From Staphylococcus simiae (lineage in GTDB: Bacteria; Bacillota; Bacilli; Staphylococcales; Staphylococcaceae): 64,000 nt of DNA. The stretch covers positions 434,001 to 498,000 of the forward strand of contig NZ_CP071589.1 of NCBI RefSeq assembly GCF_017357005.1, read 5' to 3'. Under the pieces are notes generated by a model. The model was given only the letters and a program-made list of their open reading frames with translations, did not search any database and had not been told where the DNA came from. Each line of letters begins with the position of its first letter. Within the stretch, counting starts at the first letter, position 1. Positions 22,366 through 43,511 of the stretch are shown here, piece by piece. The position numbers and the translations under genes are program-made.

Positions 22366-22905
22366 ATGCATAAGGATTTAAAAGAAGTTTTATTAACGGA
22401 AGAAGAAATTCAAAGTATTTGTAAATCATTAGGAGACCAACTAACAAAGGATTATCAAGATAAACCATTAGTATGTGTTGGTATTCTAAAAGGTTCAGCA
22501 ATGTTTATGTCAGATTTGATTAAAAGAATTGATACACATTTATCAATCGATTTTATGGACGTATCTAGCTACCATGGTGGAACTGAATCAACTGGTGAAG
22601 TTCAAATCATTAAAGATTTAGGGTCATCAATTGAAAATAAAGATGTATTGATTATTGAAGATATATTGGAAACTGGAACGACACTCAAATCAATAACTGA
22701 GCTATTACAATCTAGAAAGGTTAATTCTTTAGAAATTGTAACATTATTAGATAAACCTAACCGTCGTAAAGCAGATATTGAAGCAAAATATGTCGGCAAA
22801 AAGATTCCCGATGAATTTGTTGTGGGATATGGTTTAGATTATAAAGAGTTATATCGAAACTTACCTTATATTGGAACTTTGAAACCTGAAGTATACACTA
22901 AATAA
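22366..22905 (+). CDS. hpt: Hypoxanthine-guanine phosphoribosyltransferase
   Basis: Purine salvage enzyme converting hypoxanthine or guanine plus PRPP to IMP or GMP. 179 residues from ATG 22366 (MHKDLKEVLL). A longer frame from GTG 22339 runs inside tilS and adds residues that the orthologues lack. The PRPP loop (IIEDILETGTTL, E98/D99) and the flexible-loop SSYHGGTES segment are intact. The tilS-hpt-ftsH order is conserved in Firmicutes. ftsH lies 255 bases downstream. Confidence 0.96.
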   Translation: MHKDLKEVLLTEEEIQSICKSLGDQLTKDYQDKPLVCVGILKGSAMFMSDLIKRIDTHLSIDFMDVSSYHGGTESTGEVQIIKDLGSSIENKDVLIIEDILETGTTLKSITELLQSRKVNSLEIVTLLDKPNRRKADIEAKYVGKKIPDEFVVGYGLDYKELYRNLPYIGTLKPEVYTK

Positions 22906-23160
22906 TTCAACATCAAAGTGAAGTAATATTACTATGACTTTTGCTAAGAATAGTGTAGACTCGTAATATGAAAAATGTATTTCATATATAATAAATTTTA
23001 AACAAGTTAAATACTAAAATATCTCTTAAACACATACAGATTGTACATATAATATATAGGAATAGAAGTAACGGATTTAAAGTCAATTACTAGCTAATAA
23101 AATATGTAATGTGTTACAATTCTTGTTAGTTTTATTATGGGAAGTAGGAGGAAATGACGC

Positions 23161-25266
23161 ATGCAGAAAGCTTTTCGCAATGTGCTAGTTATCGTAATGA
23201 TAGGCGTAATTATTTTTGGTCTATTTTCATATTTGAACGGTAATGGAAATATGCCGAAACAGCTTACATATAATCAATTTACTGAGAAGTTGGATAAAGG
23301 CGACTTGAAAACTTTAGAAATCCAACCAGAGCAAAATGTATATATGGTAAGTGGTAAAACAAAAGGTGATGAAGATTATTCATCAACGATTCTTTATAAT
23401 AATGAGAAAGAATTGCAAAAAATTACTGATACAGCTAAAAAACAAGATGGCTTAAAACTTACAGTTAAAGAAGAAGAAAAACAAAGTGTCTTTGTTAATA
23501 TACTAACTACATTGATACCAGTTGTAATCATTGCCTTATTATTTATTTTCTTCCTTAGCCAAGCACAAGGTGGCGGCAGTGGCGGTCGTATGATGAACTT
23601 TGGTAAATCTAAAGCTAAAATGTACGATAATAACAAACGTCGAGTTCGTTTTTCTGATGTTGCTGGTGCAGATGAAGAAAAGCAAGAATTGATAGAAATT
23701 GTAGACTTCTTAAAAGATAATAAGAAATTTAAAGAAATGGGATCACGTATTCCTAAAGGTGTCTTATTAGTAGGGCCACCAGGTACAGGTAAAACATTAT
23801 TAGCGAGAGCAGTAGCTGGAGAAGCAGGTGCACCATTCTTCTCAATCAGTGGTTCAGACTTTGTTGAGATGTTTGTAGGTGTTGGTGCGAGCCGTGTGCG
23901 TGACTTATTTGAAAATGCTAAGAAAAATGCACCATGTATTATATTTATAGATGAAATTGATGCTGTAGGTCGTCAACGTGGTGCAGGTGTTGGTGGTGGT
24001 CACGATGAGCGTGAACAAACTTTAAACCAATTACTAGTTGAAATGGATGGTTTCGGTGAAAACGAAGGTATCATTATGATCGCTGCAACTAACCGCCCTG
24101 ATATTTTAGACCCAGCATTATTACGTCCTGGTCGTTTTGATAGACAAATTCAAGTTGGCCGTCCAGATGTTAAAGGACGTGAAGCAATTTTACATGTACA
24201 TGCTAGAAATAAACCGCTTGATGAAACGGTGGATTTAAAAGCTATCTCTCAACGTACACCTGGTTTTTCAGGGGCAGATTTAGAAAACTTACTAAACGAA
24301 GCATCATTAATTGCAGTACGTGAAGGTAAGAAGAAAATTGATATGAGAGATATTGAAGAAGCAACGGATAGAGTTATTGCAGGTCCAGCTAAGAAATCTC
24401 GTGTCATTTCTAAGAAAGAACGTAACATTGTTGCACACCATGAAGCGGGTCATACGATTATTGGTATGGTATTGGATGAAGCAGAGGTTGTCCATAAAGT
24501 TACTATCGTACCGCGTGGACAAGCAGGCGGTTATGCTATGATGTTACCTAAACAAGATCGTTTCTTAATGACTGAACAAGAACTACTAGATAAAATTTGT
24601 GGTTTACTTGGTGGTCGAGTGTCTGAAGATATTAACTTTAATGAAGTGTCAACAGGTGCTTCGAATGACTTCGAACGTGCAACACAAATTGCACGCTCAA
24701 TGGTTACAGAATATGGTATGAGTAAAAAACTAGGACCTCTTCAATTTGGACATAGTAATAGCCAAGTGTTCTTAGGTAAAGACATGCAAGGAGAGCCAAA
24801 TTATTCTGGTCAAATTGCTTATGAAATTGACAAAGAAGTTCAACGTATTGTTAAAGAACAATATGAACGTTGTAAACAAATTTTATTAGAACATAAAGAA
24901 CAACTTATTTTAATTGCTGAAACATTATTAACTGAAGAAACGTTAGTTGCAGAACAAATTCAATCTTTATTCCATGAAGGCAAATTGCCAGAAGTTGATT
25001 ATGATGCAGCTAAAGTTGTTAAAGATGAAGACTCAGAGTTTAATGATGGTAAATACGGTAAATCATATGATGATATACGTAAAGAACAACTCGAAGAGGG
25101 ACATCGTGAAGAACAAGAAGATCGCAAAGAAGAAAAAGATATAGAGAAGGATAAACAACAAGAACAAAAACAAGCAGACGAAGAACATCCTTCAGAAGAT
25201 ACAGCACATGAACAAGCACCAAATATTGAAAAACCTTACGATCCAAATAATCCAGATAATAAATAA
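23161..25266 (+). CDS. ftsH: ATP-dependent zinc metalloprotease FtsH
   Basis: Hexameric membrane-anchored AAA+ protease that degrades membrane and regulatory proteins. Transmembrane helices at about residues 5-24 and 112-132 flank an extracellular domain. AAA domain: Walker A GPPGTGKT at 205-212, Walker [12 protein letters not shown], second region of homology [20 protein letters not shown]. The zinc-protease motif HEAGH is at 427-431. The C-terminal ~80 residues are a highly charged K/E/D/Q tail, a variable staphylococcal feature. 701 residues. A strong aggagga ribosome binding site precedes the ATG, and a strong terminator follows the gene. Confidence 0.98.
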   Translation: MQKAFRNVLVIVMIGVIIFGLFSYLNGNGNMPKQLTYNQFTEKLDKGDLKTLEIQPEQNVYMVSGKTKGDEDYSSTILYNNEKELQKITDTAKKQDGLKLTVKEEEKQSVFVNILTTLIPVVIIALLFIFFLSQAQGGGSGGRMMNFGKSKAKMYDNNKRRVRFSDVAGADEEKQELIEIVDFLKDNKKFKEMGSRIPKGVLLVGPPGTGKTLLARAVAGEAGAPFFSISGSDFVEMFVGVGASRVRDLFENAKKNAPCIIFIDEIDAVGRQRGAGVGGGHDEREQTLNQLLVEMDGFGENEGIIMIAATNRPDILDPALLRPGRFDRQIQVGRPDVKGREAILHVHARNKPLDETVDLKAISQRTPGFSGADLENLLNEASLIAVREGKKKIDMRDIEEATDRVIAGPAKKSRVISKKERNIVAHHEAGHTIIGMVLDEAEVVHKVTIVPRGQAGGYAMMLPKQDRFLMTEQELLDKICGLLGGRVSEDINFNEVSTGASNDFERATQIARSMVTEYGMSKKLGPLQFGHSNSQVFLGKDMQGEPNYSGQIAYEIDKEVQRIVKEQYERCKQILLEHKEQLILIAETLLTEETLVAEQIQSLFHEGKLPEVDYDAAKVVKDEDSEFNDGKYGKSYDDIRKEQLEEGHREEQEDRKEEKDIEKDKQQEQKQADEEHPSEDTAHEQAPNIEKPYDPNNPDNK

Positions 25267-25278
25267 GAAATATATTTA

Positions 25279-25317
25279 AGCTCTTCATAGTCGTAAATGG
25301 CTATGAAGAGCTTTTTG
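25279..25317 (+). terminator. Intrinsic terminator after ftsH
   Basis: 12-bp perfect stem agctcttcatag with ctatgaagagct, 10-base loop, then five T. Confidence 0.92.
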
Positions 25318-25521
25318 GTTCTTTATTTTTTAGGACTGATTGAATATAAGTAGAAATGACTTGAATAAAAAATAATACAATGGTATTGAATTGACTCATT
25401 ATTACGTATATAAACAAGTTACTTCATAATTTATAAATATCGGTGTAGAATAAATACAATTGAAAAAAATAACTCATTTTTAATAAAATTAATAGAGTAG
25501 ATATAAAGAGGAGATTAAATT

Positions 25522-26403
25522 ATGACACATGATTATATTATAAAAGGATTAGCTTTTAATGGAGAAGTTAGAGCATATGGTGCATTAACAACTGAAACTG
25601 TACAAGAAGCACAAACTAGACATTACACATGGCCTACTGCCTCTGCAGCAATGGGAAGAACGATGACAGCGACTGCCATGATGGGTGCTATGTTAAAAGG
25701 TGATCAGAAATTGACAGTAACGGTAGATGGGCATGGACCAATAGGCAAAATTATTGCAGATGCTAATGCCAAAGGCGAAGTTAGAGCATATGTAGACCAT
25801 CCTCAAACACATTTCCCATTAAACGAACAAGGGAAATTAGATGTTAGACGTGCTGTTGGTACAGATGGATCAATAATGGTTGTTAAAGATGTAGGTATGA
25901 AAGATTACTTTTCAGGAGCTAGTCCGATTGTTTCTGGAGAATTAGGTGAAGATTTCACTTACTATTATGCAACTAGTGAACAAACACCATCATCTGTGGG
26001 ATTAGGTGTTTTAGTTAATCCAGACAACACGATTAAAGCTGCAGGTGGTTTTATTATTCAAGTGATGCCAGGTGCCAAAGAAGAAACAATCAATAAATTA
26101 GAAACAGCGATTAATAATATGACACCAGTTTCTAAATTAATAGATCAAGGTTTAACACCTGAAGGCATTTTAAATGAAATTTTAGGTGAAGATAATGTTC
26201 AAATTTTGGAAAAAATGCCTGTTCAATTTGAATGTAATTGTAGCCATGAGAAATTTTTGAATGCAATTAAAGGTTTAGGAGAAGCAGAGATTCAAAGCAT
26301 GATTGATGAAGATCATGGTGCAGAAGCAGTATGCCATTTCTGTGGCAATAAATATCAATATTCAGAAGAAGAATTGAATGAATTATTACAAACATTAGCT
26401 TAG
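25522..26403 (+). CDS. hslO: Redox-regulated chaperone Hsp33
   Basis: Cytoplasmic holdase chaperone activated by oxidation and heat. 293 residues. The C-terminal redox switch is complete: C238 and C240 (CNC) and C271 and C274 (CHFC) bind zinc when reduced and form disulfides on oxidation. The N-terminal domain begins [20 protein letters not shown]. Spacing from ftsH (255 bases, after a terminator) suggests its own promoter, which I could not pinpoint. cysK follows 177 bases later; the hslO-cysK order is conserved in Bacillales. Confidence 0.97.
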   Translation: MTHDYIIKGLAFNGEVRAYGALTTETVQEAQTRHYTWPTASAAMGRTMTATAMMGAMLKGDQKLTVTVDGHGPIGKIIADANAKGEVRAYVDHPQTHFPLNEQGKLDVRRAVGTDGSIMVVKDVGMKDYFSGASPIVSGELGEDFTYYYATSEQTPSSVGLGVLVNPDNTIKAAGGFIIQVMPGAKEETINKLETAINNMTPVSKLIDQGLTPEGILNEILGEDNVQILEKMPVQFECNCSHEKFLNAIKGLGEAEIQSMIDEDHGAEAVCHFCGNKYQYSEEELNELLQTLA

Positions 26404-26580
26404 GTATTGCATAAAGTATTAGTGGTAAATGTTTAATGATAGCTGTTTTGTGAAAATGAACAAGACTAGCAAAGATATTATGATACTTTTAGTTTCATTT
26501 TTTAATAGAGTTTGATAAAATTAAATTATATCCGATAAAGAAACTAAGGTTTTAATTATGAAATAAAAGGAGTTTTTATA

Positions 26581-27513
26581 ATGGCGCAAAAACCAGTAGA
26601 CAATATTACTCAAATTATCGGTAATACACCGGTAGTCAAATTAAGAAATGTAGTAGATGACAATGCAGCTGACGTATATGTTAAATTAGAGTATCAAAAT
26701 CCAGGTGGCTCAGTAAAAGATAGAATTGCTTTAGCTATGATTGAAAAAGCTGAACGTGAAGGTAAAATCAAACCTGGAGACACAATTGTAGAACCAACAA
26801 GTGGTAACACAGGTATAGGTTTAGCATTTGTCTGTGCAGCCAAAGGTTATAAGGCAGTATTTACAATGCCAGAAACAATGAGCCAAGAACGACGTAACTT
26901 ACTAAAAGCATATGGAGCTGAATTAGTTTTAACTCCTGGAACAGAAGCGATGAAAGGTGCTATTAAAAAAGCGAAAGAACTTAAAGAAGAACATGGTTAC
27001 TTTGAGCCACAACAATTTGAAAACCCAGCTAACCCTGAAATTCATGAATTAACTACTGGTCCAGAATTAGTAGATCAATTCGAAGGTAGAAGTATTGATG
27101 CATTCTTAGCTGGTGTTGGTACTGGTGGTACGTTATCAGGTGTTGGTAAAGTATTGAAAAAAGAATATCCGAATATTGAAGTAGTGGCTATTGAGCCAGA
27201 AGATTCGCCAGTATTAAGTGGAGGAAATCCAGGACCACATAAATTACAAGGTTTAGGAGCTGGATTTATTCCGGGTACTTTAAATACAGAAGTGTATGAT
27301 AGTATTATTAAAGTTGGTAATGAAACAGCTATGGAAATGGCACGTCGTGTTGCTAAAGAAGAAGGTATTTTAGCAGGTATTTCATCAGGTGCTGCAATTT
27401 ATGCTGCAATTGAAAAAGCAAAAGAATTAGGTAAAGGTAAGACTGTCGTAACGGTATTACCAAGTAATGGTGAACGTTACTTATCTACACCTTTATATTC
27501 ATTTGATGACTAA
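26581..27513 (+). CDS. cysK: Cysteine synthase (O-acetylserine sulfhydrylase)
   Basis: PLP enzyme making cysteine from O-acetylserine and sulfide. 310 residues. PLP lysine is K46 ([11 protein letters not shown]), the substrate loop is TSGNTGIG, the phosphate-binding loop [10 protein letters not shown] and the C-terminal serine motif SSGAA. It works with CysE (serine acetyltransferase), encoded at 57968-58609, which supplies O-acetylserine. An aaaggag ribosome binding site and a terminator at 27541 frame it as a single gene. In staphylococci cysK is under CymR control; I did not identify an operator with confidence. Confidence 0.97.
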   Translation: MAQKPVDNITQIIGNTPVVKLRNVVDDNAADVYVKLEYQNPGGSVKDRIALAMIEKAEREGKIKPGDTIVEPTSGNTGIGLAFVCAAKGYKAVFTMPETMSQERRNLLKAYGAELVLTPGTEAMKGAIKKAKELKEEHGYFEPQQFENPANPEIHELTTGPELVDQFEGRSIDAFLAGVGTGGTLSGVGKVLKKEYPNIEVVAIEPEDSPVLSGGNPGPHKLQGLGAGFIPGTLNTEVYDSIIKVGNETAMEMARRVAKEEGILAGISSGAAIYAAIEKAKELGKGKTVVTVLPSNGERYLSTPLYSFDD

Positions 27514-29011
<1,498 letters not shown>

Positions 29012-29015
<4 letters not shown>

Positions 29016-29491
29016 TAACTGCATATTTGGGATTAGGTAGTAATGTTGGGGATAGAGAAGGTCAATTACAACAAGCAATTGATATTTTGAATCATTTTTC
29101 TGGGATTGATGTTATAAAATGTTCTCCTATTTATGAAACTGCGCCAGTAGGATATACAGACCAGCCTAACTTTTTAAATTTATGTCTTGAGATATTAACG
29201 ACATTATCAGTAGAAGACTTATTAGAACATTGCTTAGATACTGAGAAACAATTGCATCGAGTTAGAAATGAACGTTGGGGACCAAGAACGCTTGATGTTG
29301 ATATATTATTGTATGGAGACAATATAATTGAGAAAGATAATTTGATTGTTCCTCATCCGAGAATGAACGAAAGAGCATTTGTTTTAATACCTTTAAATGA
29401 TATAGCTCCTAATATAGTAGAACCACGTTCTCAACAAGTGATAAGTGAACTTGTACCAATTGATGACTCAGTGATTAAATATGAGAACTAA
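29012..29491 (+). CDS. folK: HPPK, hydroxymethyldihydropterin pyrophosphokinase
   Basis: Transfers pyrophosphate from ATP to 6-hydroxymethyl-dihydropterin, giving the FolP substrate. 159 residues. Motifs: [15 protein letters not shown] at the N terminus, [15 protein letters not shown], and the metal- and ATP-binding [12 protein letters not shown] and [11 protein letters not shown]. The start overlaps the folB stop (ATGA). It is the last gene of the folP-folB-folK unit; no clear terminator follows. Confidence 0.96.
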
Positions 29492-31576
<2,085 letters not shown>

Positions 31577-31588
31577 ATATTTAGATTT

Positions 31589-31618
31589 AGCACTCTCGTT
31601 AAGTTTTCGAGGGTGCTT
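31589..31618 (+). terminator. Terminator-like hairpin after lysS
   Basis: 10-bp stem agcactctcg with cgagggtgct (one T-G pair), 10-base loop. The T run after it is poor (taattta). Confidence 0.55.
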
Positions 31619-31842
31619 AATTTATAAGTATGAAAACAAGATTAATTAAGTAGATTGAAGAAATAACTAAAACCAAATATATATAATTTCAGTATTAGTA
31701 TAAAATGCCAAAATCAGTAGCAAAATGCGTTATAAATTTTTCGATATTTTATGGTTTTATCTCAAGTATTATGATAGAATACTAAAAGTGATTTGAAGTA
31801 GGAAACGTTTATTTATTAATTTAATTCATTTCTTAAAAAGTG

Positions 31843-31871
31843 TTGACAATTCAAACGAATTAAAGTAATAT
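31843..31871 (+). promoter_or_regulatory. Promoter of first rRNA/tRNA operon
   Basis: Perfect -35 TTGACA at 31843-31848, exactly 17 bases, -10 TAATAT at 31866-31871, preceded by an AT-rich stretch. No other good promoter is seen before the 16S gene at 32947, so the 5S, eight tRNAs and the first 16S-23S-5S set are probably one transcript. Confidence 0.8.
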
Positions 31872-31998
31872 ATAAAAGTCGTCAAAACAAGACGCGGATA
31901 CATAAATAGAAAATAAGTTATAAAGATTTTGCAAAGTGTAAAATTGACTATTGAAACTAATTTTAACAGCATGTATCATATATTAGTAAGTTAATTTG

Positions 31999-32113
31999 TC
32001 TGGTGATTATGGCAAAGAGGTCACACCTGTTCCCATGCCGAACACAGAAGTTAAGCTCTTTAGCGCTGATGGTAGTCGGACTTACGTTCCGCTAGAGTAA
32101 GACGTTGCCAGGC
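31999..32113 (+). rRNA. rrf: 5S ribosomal RNA, promoter-proximal copy
   Basis: 115 bases, complete. Placed first in the operon, before the tRNA cluster rather than after a 23S gene. It differs from the 37830 and 42937 copies at positions 9, 18, 61, 69 and 102. Positions 18/61 (helix II) and 69/102 (helix V) change together from G-C or C-G to A-T or T-A, keeping the pairing. Position 9 becomes a G-U wobble in helix I. These compensated changes argue for a functional 5S species, not a decaying pseudogene. Confidence 0.93.
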
Positions 32114-32124
32114 AATTTTTAATC

Positions 32125-32200
32125 GGAGAATTAGCTCAGCTGGGAGAGCATCTGCCTTACAAGCAGAGGGTCGGCGGTTCGAACCCGTCATTCTCCACCA
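32125..32200 (+). tRNA. tRNA-Val (anticodon TAC)
   Basis: Complete cloverleaf of 76 bases. Acceptor ggagaat pairs with attctcc, anticodon loop cttacaa, T-loop gttcgaa, CCA encoded. First tRNA of the eight-gene cluster, 11 bases after 5S. Confidence 0.97.
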
Positions 32201-32214
32201 TTTTAATTATATAT

Positions 32215-32290
<76 letters not shown>

Positions 32291-32297
32291 TCTTTTT

Positions 32298-32370
32298 GAG
32301 CCATTAGCTCAGTTGGTAGAGCATCTGACTTTTAATCAGAGGGTCAGAGGTTCGAATCCTCTATGGCTCA
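32298..32370 (+). tRNA. tRNA-Lys (anticodon TTT)
   Basis: Cloverleaf of 73 bases, acceptor gagccat/atggctc, anticodon loop cttttaa. The 3' CCA is not encoded (tta follows), so it must be added after transcription. Confidence 0.97.
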
Positions 32371-32401
32371 TTACGATTTATTTATATATTCGCAAAATAA
32401 T

Positions 32402-32476
32402 GCAGAAGTAGTTCAGCGGTAGAATACAACCTTGCCAAGGTTGGGGTCGCGGGTTCGAATCCCGTCTTCTGCTCCA
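32402..32476 (+). tRNA. tRNA-Gly (anticodon GCC)
   Basis: Cloverleaf of 75 bases with acceptor gcagaag/cttctgc, anticodon loop ttgccaa and encoded CCA. The GCC anticodon and a normal T-loop (gttcgaa) suggest a protein-synthesis tRNA; staphylococci also have dedicated glycyl-tRNAs for cell-wall cross-bridges. Confidence 0.96.
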
Positions 32477-32483
32477 TTATTTT

Positions 32484-32569
32484 GCCGGGGTGGCGGAACT
32501 GGCAGACGCACAGGACTTAAAATCCTGCGGTGAGAGATCACCGTACCGGTTCGATTCCGGTCCTCGGCA
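32484..32569 (+). tRNA. tRNA-Leu (anticodon TAA)
   Basis: Class II tRNA of 86 bases with a long variable arm (cggtgagagatcaccg). Anticodon loop cttaaaa. Acceptor gccgggg pairs with cctcggc including one G-U. CCA not encoded. Confidence 0.96.
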
Positions 32570-32577
32570 TTATATTA

Positions 32578-32654
32578 GCGCCCGTAGCTCAATTGGATAG
32601 AGCGTTTGACTACGGATCAAGAGGTTATGGGTTCGACTCCTATCGGGCGCGCCA
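32578..32654 (+). tRNA. tRNA-Arg (anticodon ACG)
   Basis: 77-base cloverleaf with acceptor gcgcccg/cgggcgc, anticodon loop ctacgga, encoded CCA. A34 is expected to be converted to inosine to read CGU, CGC and CGA. Confidence 0.97.
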
Positions 32655-32663
32655 TTTTAATAG

Positions 32664-32737
32664 CGGGAAGTAGCTCAGCTTGGTAGAGCACTTGGTTTGG
32701 GACCAAGGGGTCGCAGGTTCGAATCCTGTCTTCCCGA
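32664..32737 (+). tRNA. tRNA-Pro (anticodon TGG)
   Basis: 74-base cloverleaf with acceptor cgggaag/cttcccg, anticodon loop tttggga, discriminator A. CCA not encoded. Confidence 0.96.
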
Positions 32738-32755
32738 CTTACTTTAATAATTTAT

Positions 32756-32831
32756 GGGGGCTTAGCTCAGATGGGAGAGCGCCTGCTTTGCACGCAGGAG
32801 GTCAGCGGTTCGATCCCGCTAGTCTCCACCA
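32756..32831 (+). tRNA. tRNA-Ala (anticodon TGC)
   Basis: 76-base cloverleaf with acceptor gggggct pairing with agtctcc through two G-U pairs, anticodon loop tttgcac and encoded CCA. Last tRNA before the 16S leader. Confidence 0.96.
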
Positions 32832-32946
32832 TATTTTTTAATGAACATTGAAAACTGAATGACAATATGTCAACGTTAATTCCAAAAACGTAACATTAAG
32901 TTACAAACATTATTTAGTATTATGAGCTAATCAAACATCATAAATT

Positions 32947-34508
<1,562 letters not shown>

Positions 34509-34591
34509 ATTCGGAACATCTTTTTAGAAGATGCGGAATAACGTAGACATATTGTATTCAGTTTTGAATGTTTATTAACATTCAAGTTGAT

Positions 34592-34668
<77 letters not shown>

Positions 34669-34833
34669 TTAATTATTGTACATTGAAAACTAGATAAGTA
34701 AGTAAAAATAGATTTTACCAAGCAAAACCGAGTGAATAAAGAGTTTTAAATAAGCTTGAATTCATAAGAAATAATCGCTAGTGTTCGAAAGAACACTCAC
34801 AAGATTAATAACGCGTTTCCTAACGGAAACATA

Positions 34834-37756
<2,923 letters not shown>

Positions 37757-37829
37757 TTAAATGTTTTGCGAAGCACAATCATTTTTACTTACTATCTAGT
37801 TTTGAGTGTATAACTTACATTCTTATTTG

Positions 37830-37944
37830 TCTGGTGACTATGGCAAGGAGGTCACACCTGTTCCCATGCCGAACACAGAAGTTAAGCTCCTTAGCGCCGA
37901 TGGTAGTCGGACTTACGTTCCGCTAGAGTAGGACGTTGCCGGGC
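37830..37944 (+). rRNA. rrf: 5S ribosomal RNA, end of first operon
   Basis: 115 bases, complete. Differs from the 42937 copy by one base (position 112 G instead of A, giving U-G in helix I) and from the 31999 copy at six positions in all. Confidence 0.97.
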
Positions 37945-37990
37945 AATTTCTAATTTTTTAGAGATTAAATACAAATTAATTAAAAAAGTA

Positions 37991-38019
37991 TTGACTTAAA
38001 TATTAATTACATGTATAAT
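37991..38019 (+). promoter_or_regulatory. Promoter of second rRNA operon
   Basis: -35 TTGACT at 37991-37996, 17-base spacer, perfect -10 TATAAT at 38014-38019, between the first operon's 5S and the second 16S leader. Confidence 0.8.
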
Positions 38020-38143
38020 TAATTCTTGTGTTAAGAAATGAACATTGAAAACTGAATGACAATATGTCAACGTTAATTCCAAAAACGTAACATTAAGTTA
38101 CAAACATTATTTAGTATTATGAGCTAATCAAACATCATAAATT

Positions 38144-39705
<1,562 letters not shown>

Positions 39706-39940
39706 ATTCGGAACATCTTTTTAGAAGATGCGGAATAACGTAGACATATTGTATTCAGTTTTGAATGTTTATTAACATTCATTTGTACATTGAAAACTAG
39801 ATAAGTAAGTAAAAATAGATTTTACCAAGCAAAACCGAGTGAATAAAGAGTTTTAAATAAGCTTGAATTCATAAGAAATAATCGCTAGTGTTCGAAAGAA
39901 CACTCACAAGATTAATAACGCGTTTCCTAACGGAAACATA

Positions 39941-42863
<2,923 letters not shown>

Positions 42864-42936
42864 TTAAATGTTTTGCGAAGCACAATCATTTTTACTTACT
42901 ATCTAGTTTTGAGTGTATAACTTACATTCTTATTTG

Positions 42937-43051
42937 TCTGGTGACTATGGCAAGGAGGTCACACCTGTTCCCATGCCGAACACAGAAGTTAAGCTCCTTA
43001 GCGCCGATGGTAGTCGGACTTACGTTCCGCTAGAGTAGGACGTTGCCAGGC
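42937..43051 (+). rRNA. rrf: 5S ribosomal RNA, end of second operon
   Basis: 115 bases, complete, ending ttgccaggc. Followed 12 bases later by the operon terminator. Confidence 0.97.
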
Positions 43052-43062
43052 AATAAAAATGG

Positions 43063-43104
43063 ATGCGATGAGCCGCATTGAGACCGTAAGGTCTCTTTTT
43101 TTTT
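43063..43104 (+). terminator. Terminator of the second rRNA operon
   Basis: Small hairpin tgcg/cgca followed by the main stem gagacc-gtaa-ggtctc (43080-43095) and nine T. Confidence 0.92.
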
Positions 43105-43260
43105 ATGCCTAAAAGTCATGAAGGTATATCAGGACTTGATGCAGAGCAAGCGTTTGAAGCTGACGAAATAAGGAACGAACGTCACGACTTTAGACGAGCT
43201 AAAGGAGTCAGAGAGAGACGTCAATGAGGAAAGATGCGAGCGGTTGTCTCAAGTCAAGAA

Positions 43261-43318
43261 AGCTTCTTAGCGCCGATGGTAGCAGACTACGTTCCGCTAG
43301 AGTAGGACGTTGCCAGGC
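43261..43318 (+). pseudogene. Truncated 5S rRNA copy (3' half)
   Basis: 58 bases match 5S positions 56-115 with a few substitutions and a net 2-base loss in the loop region (gtagcagactac for gtagtcggacttac). The 5' half is missing, so it cannot fold as 5S rRNA. Confidence 0.85.
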
Positions 43319-43329
43319 AATAAAAATGG

Positions 43330-43369
43330 ATGCGATGAGCCACATTGAGACCGTAAGGTCTCTTTTTTT
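43330..43369 (+). terminator. Duplicate rRNA terminator after the 5S fragment
   Basis: gagacc-gtaa-ggtctc plus seven T, the same as the terminator at 43063-43104. One base change (gccaca for gccgca) breaks the small accessory hairpin. Confidence 0.85.
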
Positions 43370-43478
43370 ATGTCTAAATACATCATGTTAGTATTGAAAA
43401 AACGCGACACTATTAGTAAATAAAATGTATATTTTTTAAAGCAATTTAATTATTGTACAATAGACAAGCTATTGTATA

Positions 43479-43511
43479 AGTAACACTAACTTTTTTCAAA
43501 GAAGTGTTACT
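43479..43511 (-). terminator. Candidate terminator of pdxR
   Basis: 8-bp stem agtaacac/gtgttact overlapping the pdxR stop codon. The T-rich part lies in the loop, not after the stem. A second hairpin, tacaatag/ctattgta, lies just beyond (about 43455-43475). Confidence 0.4.

Larger units (their letters stand above)
31577..31998. other. Region between lysS and the rRNA locus
   Basis: 422 bases with the lysS terminator-like hairpin, an AT-rich stretch upstream of the first rRNA promoter that could act as an UP element (31801-31842), the promoter at 31843-31871, and a leader of about 120 bases before the first 5S gene. Confidence 0.65.
43052..43509. other. Region between the rRNA locus and pdxR
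   Basis: It holds the rRNA terminator, an unassigned GC-richer spacer (43105-43260) with a 40-codon open frame, a broken 5S copy with a duplicate terminator (43261-43369), then AT-rich DNA with two hairpins reading toward the end of pdxR. No established gene. Confidence 0.6.

Noticed and set aside
24353-25144. Extra plus-strand frames inside ftsH (24353-24541 and 24947-25144)
   Set aside because: They are out-of-frame shadows of a fully conserved FtsH coding sequence.
43105-43227. Calling the 40-codon frame after the rRNA terminator a gene
   Set aside because: No ribosome binding site, it starts inside the terminator T run, and I know no family. Kept only as a finding.
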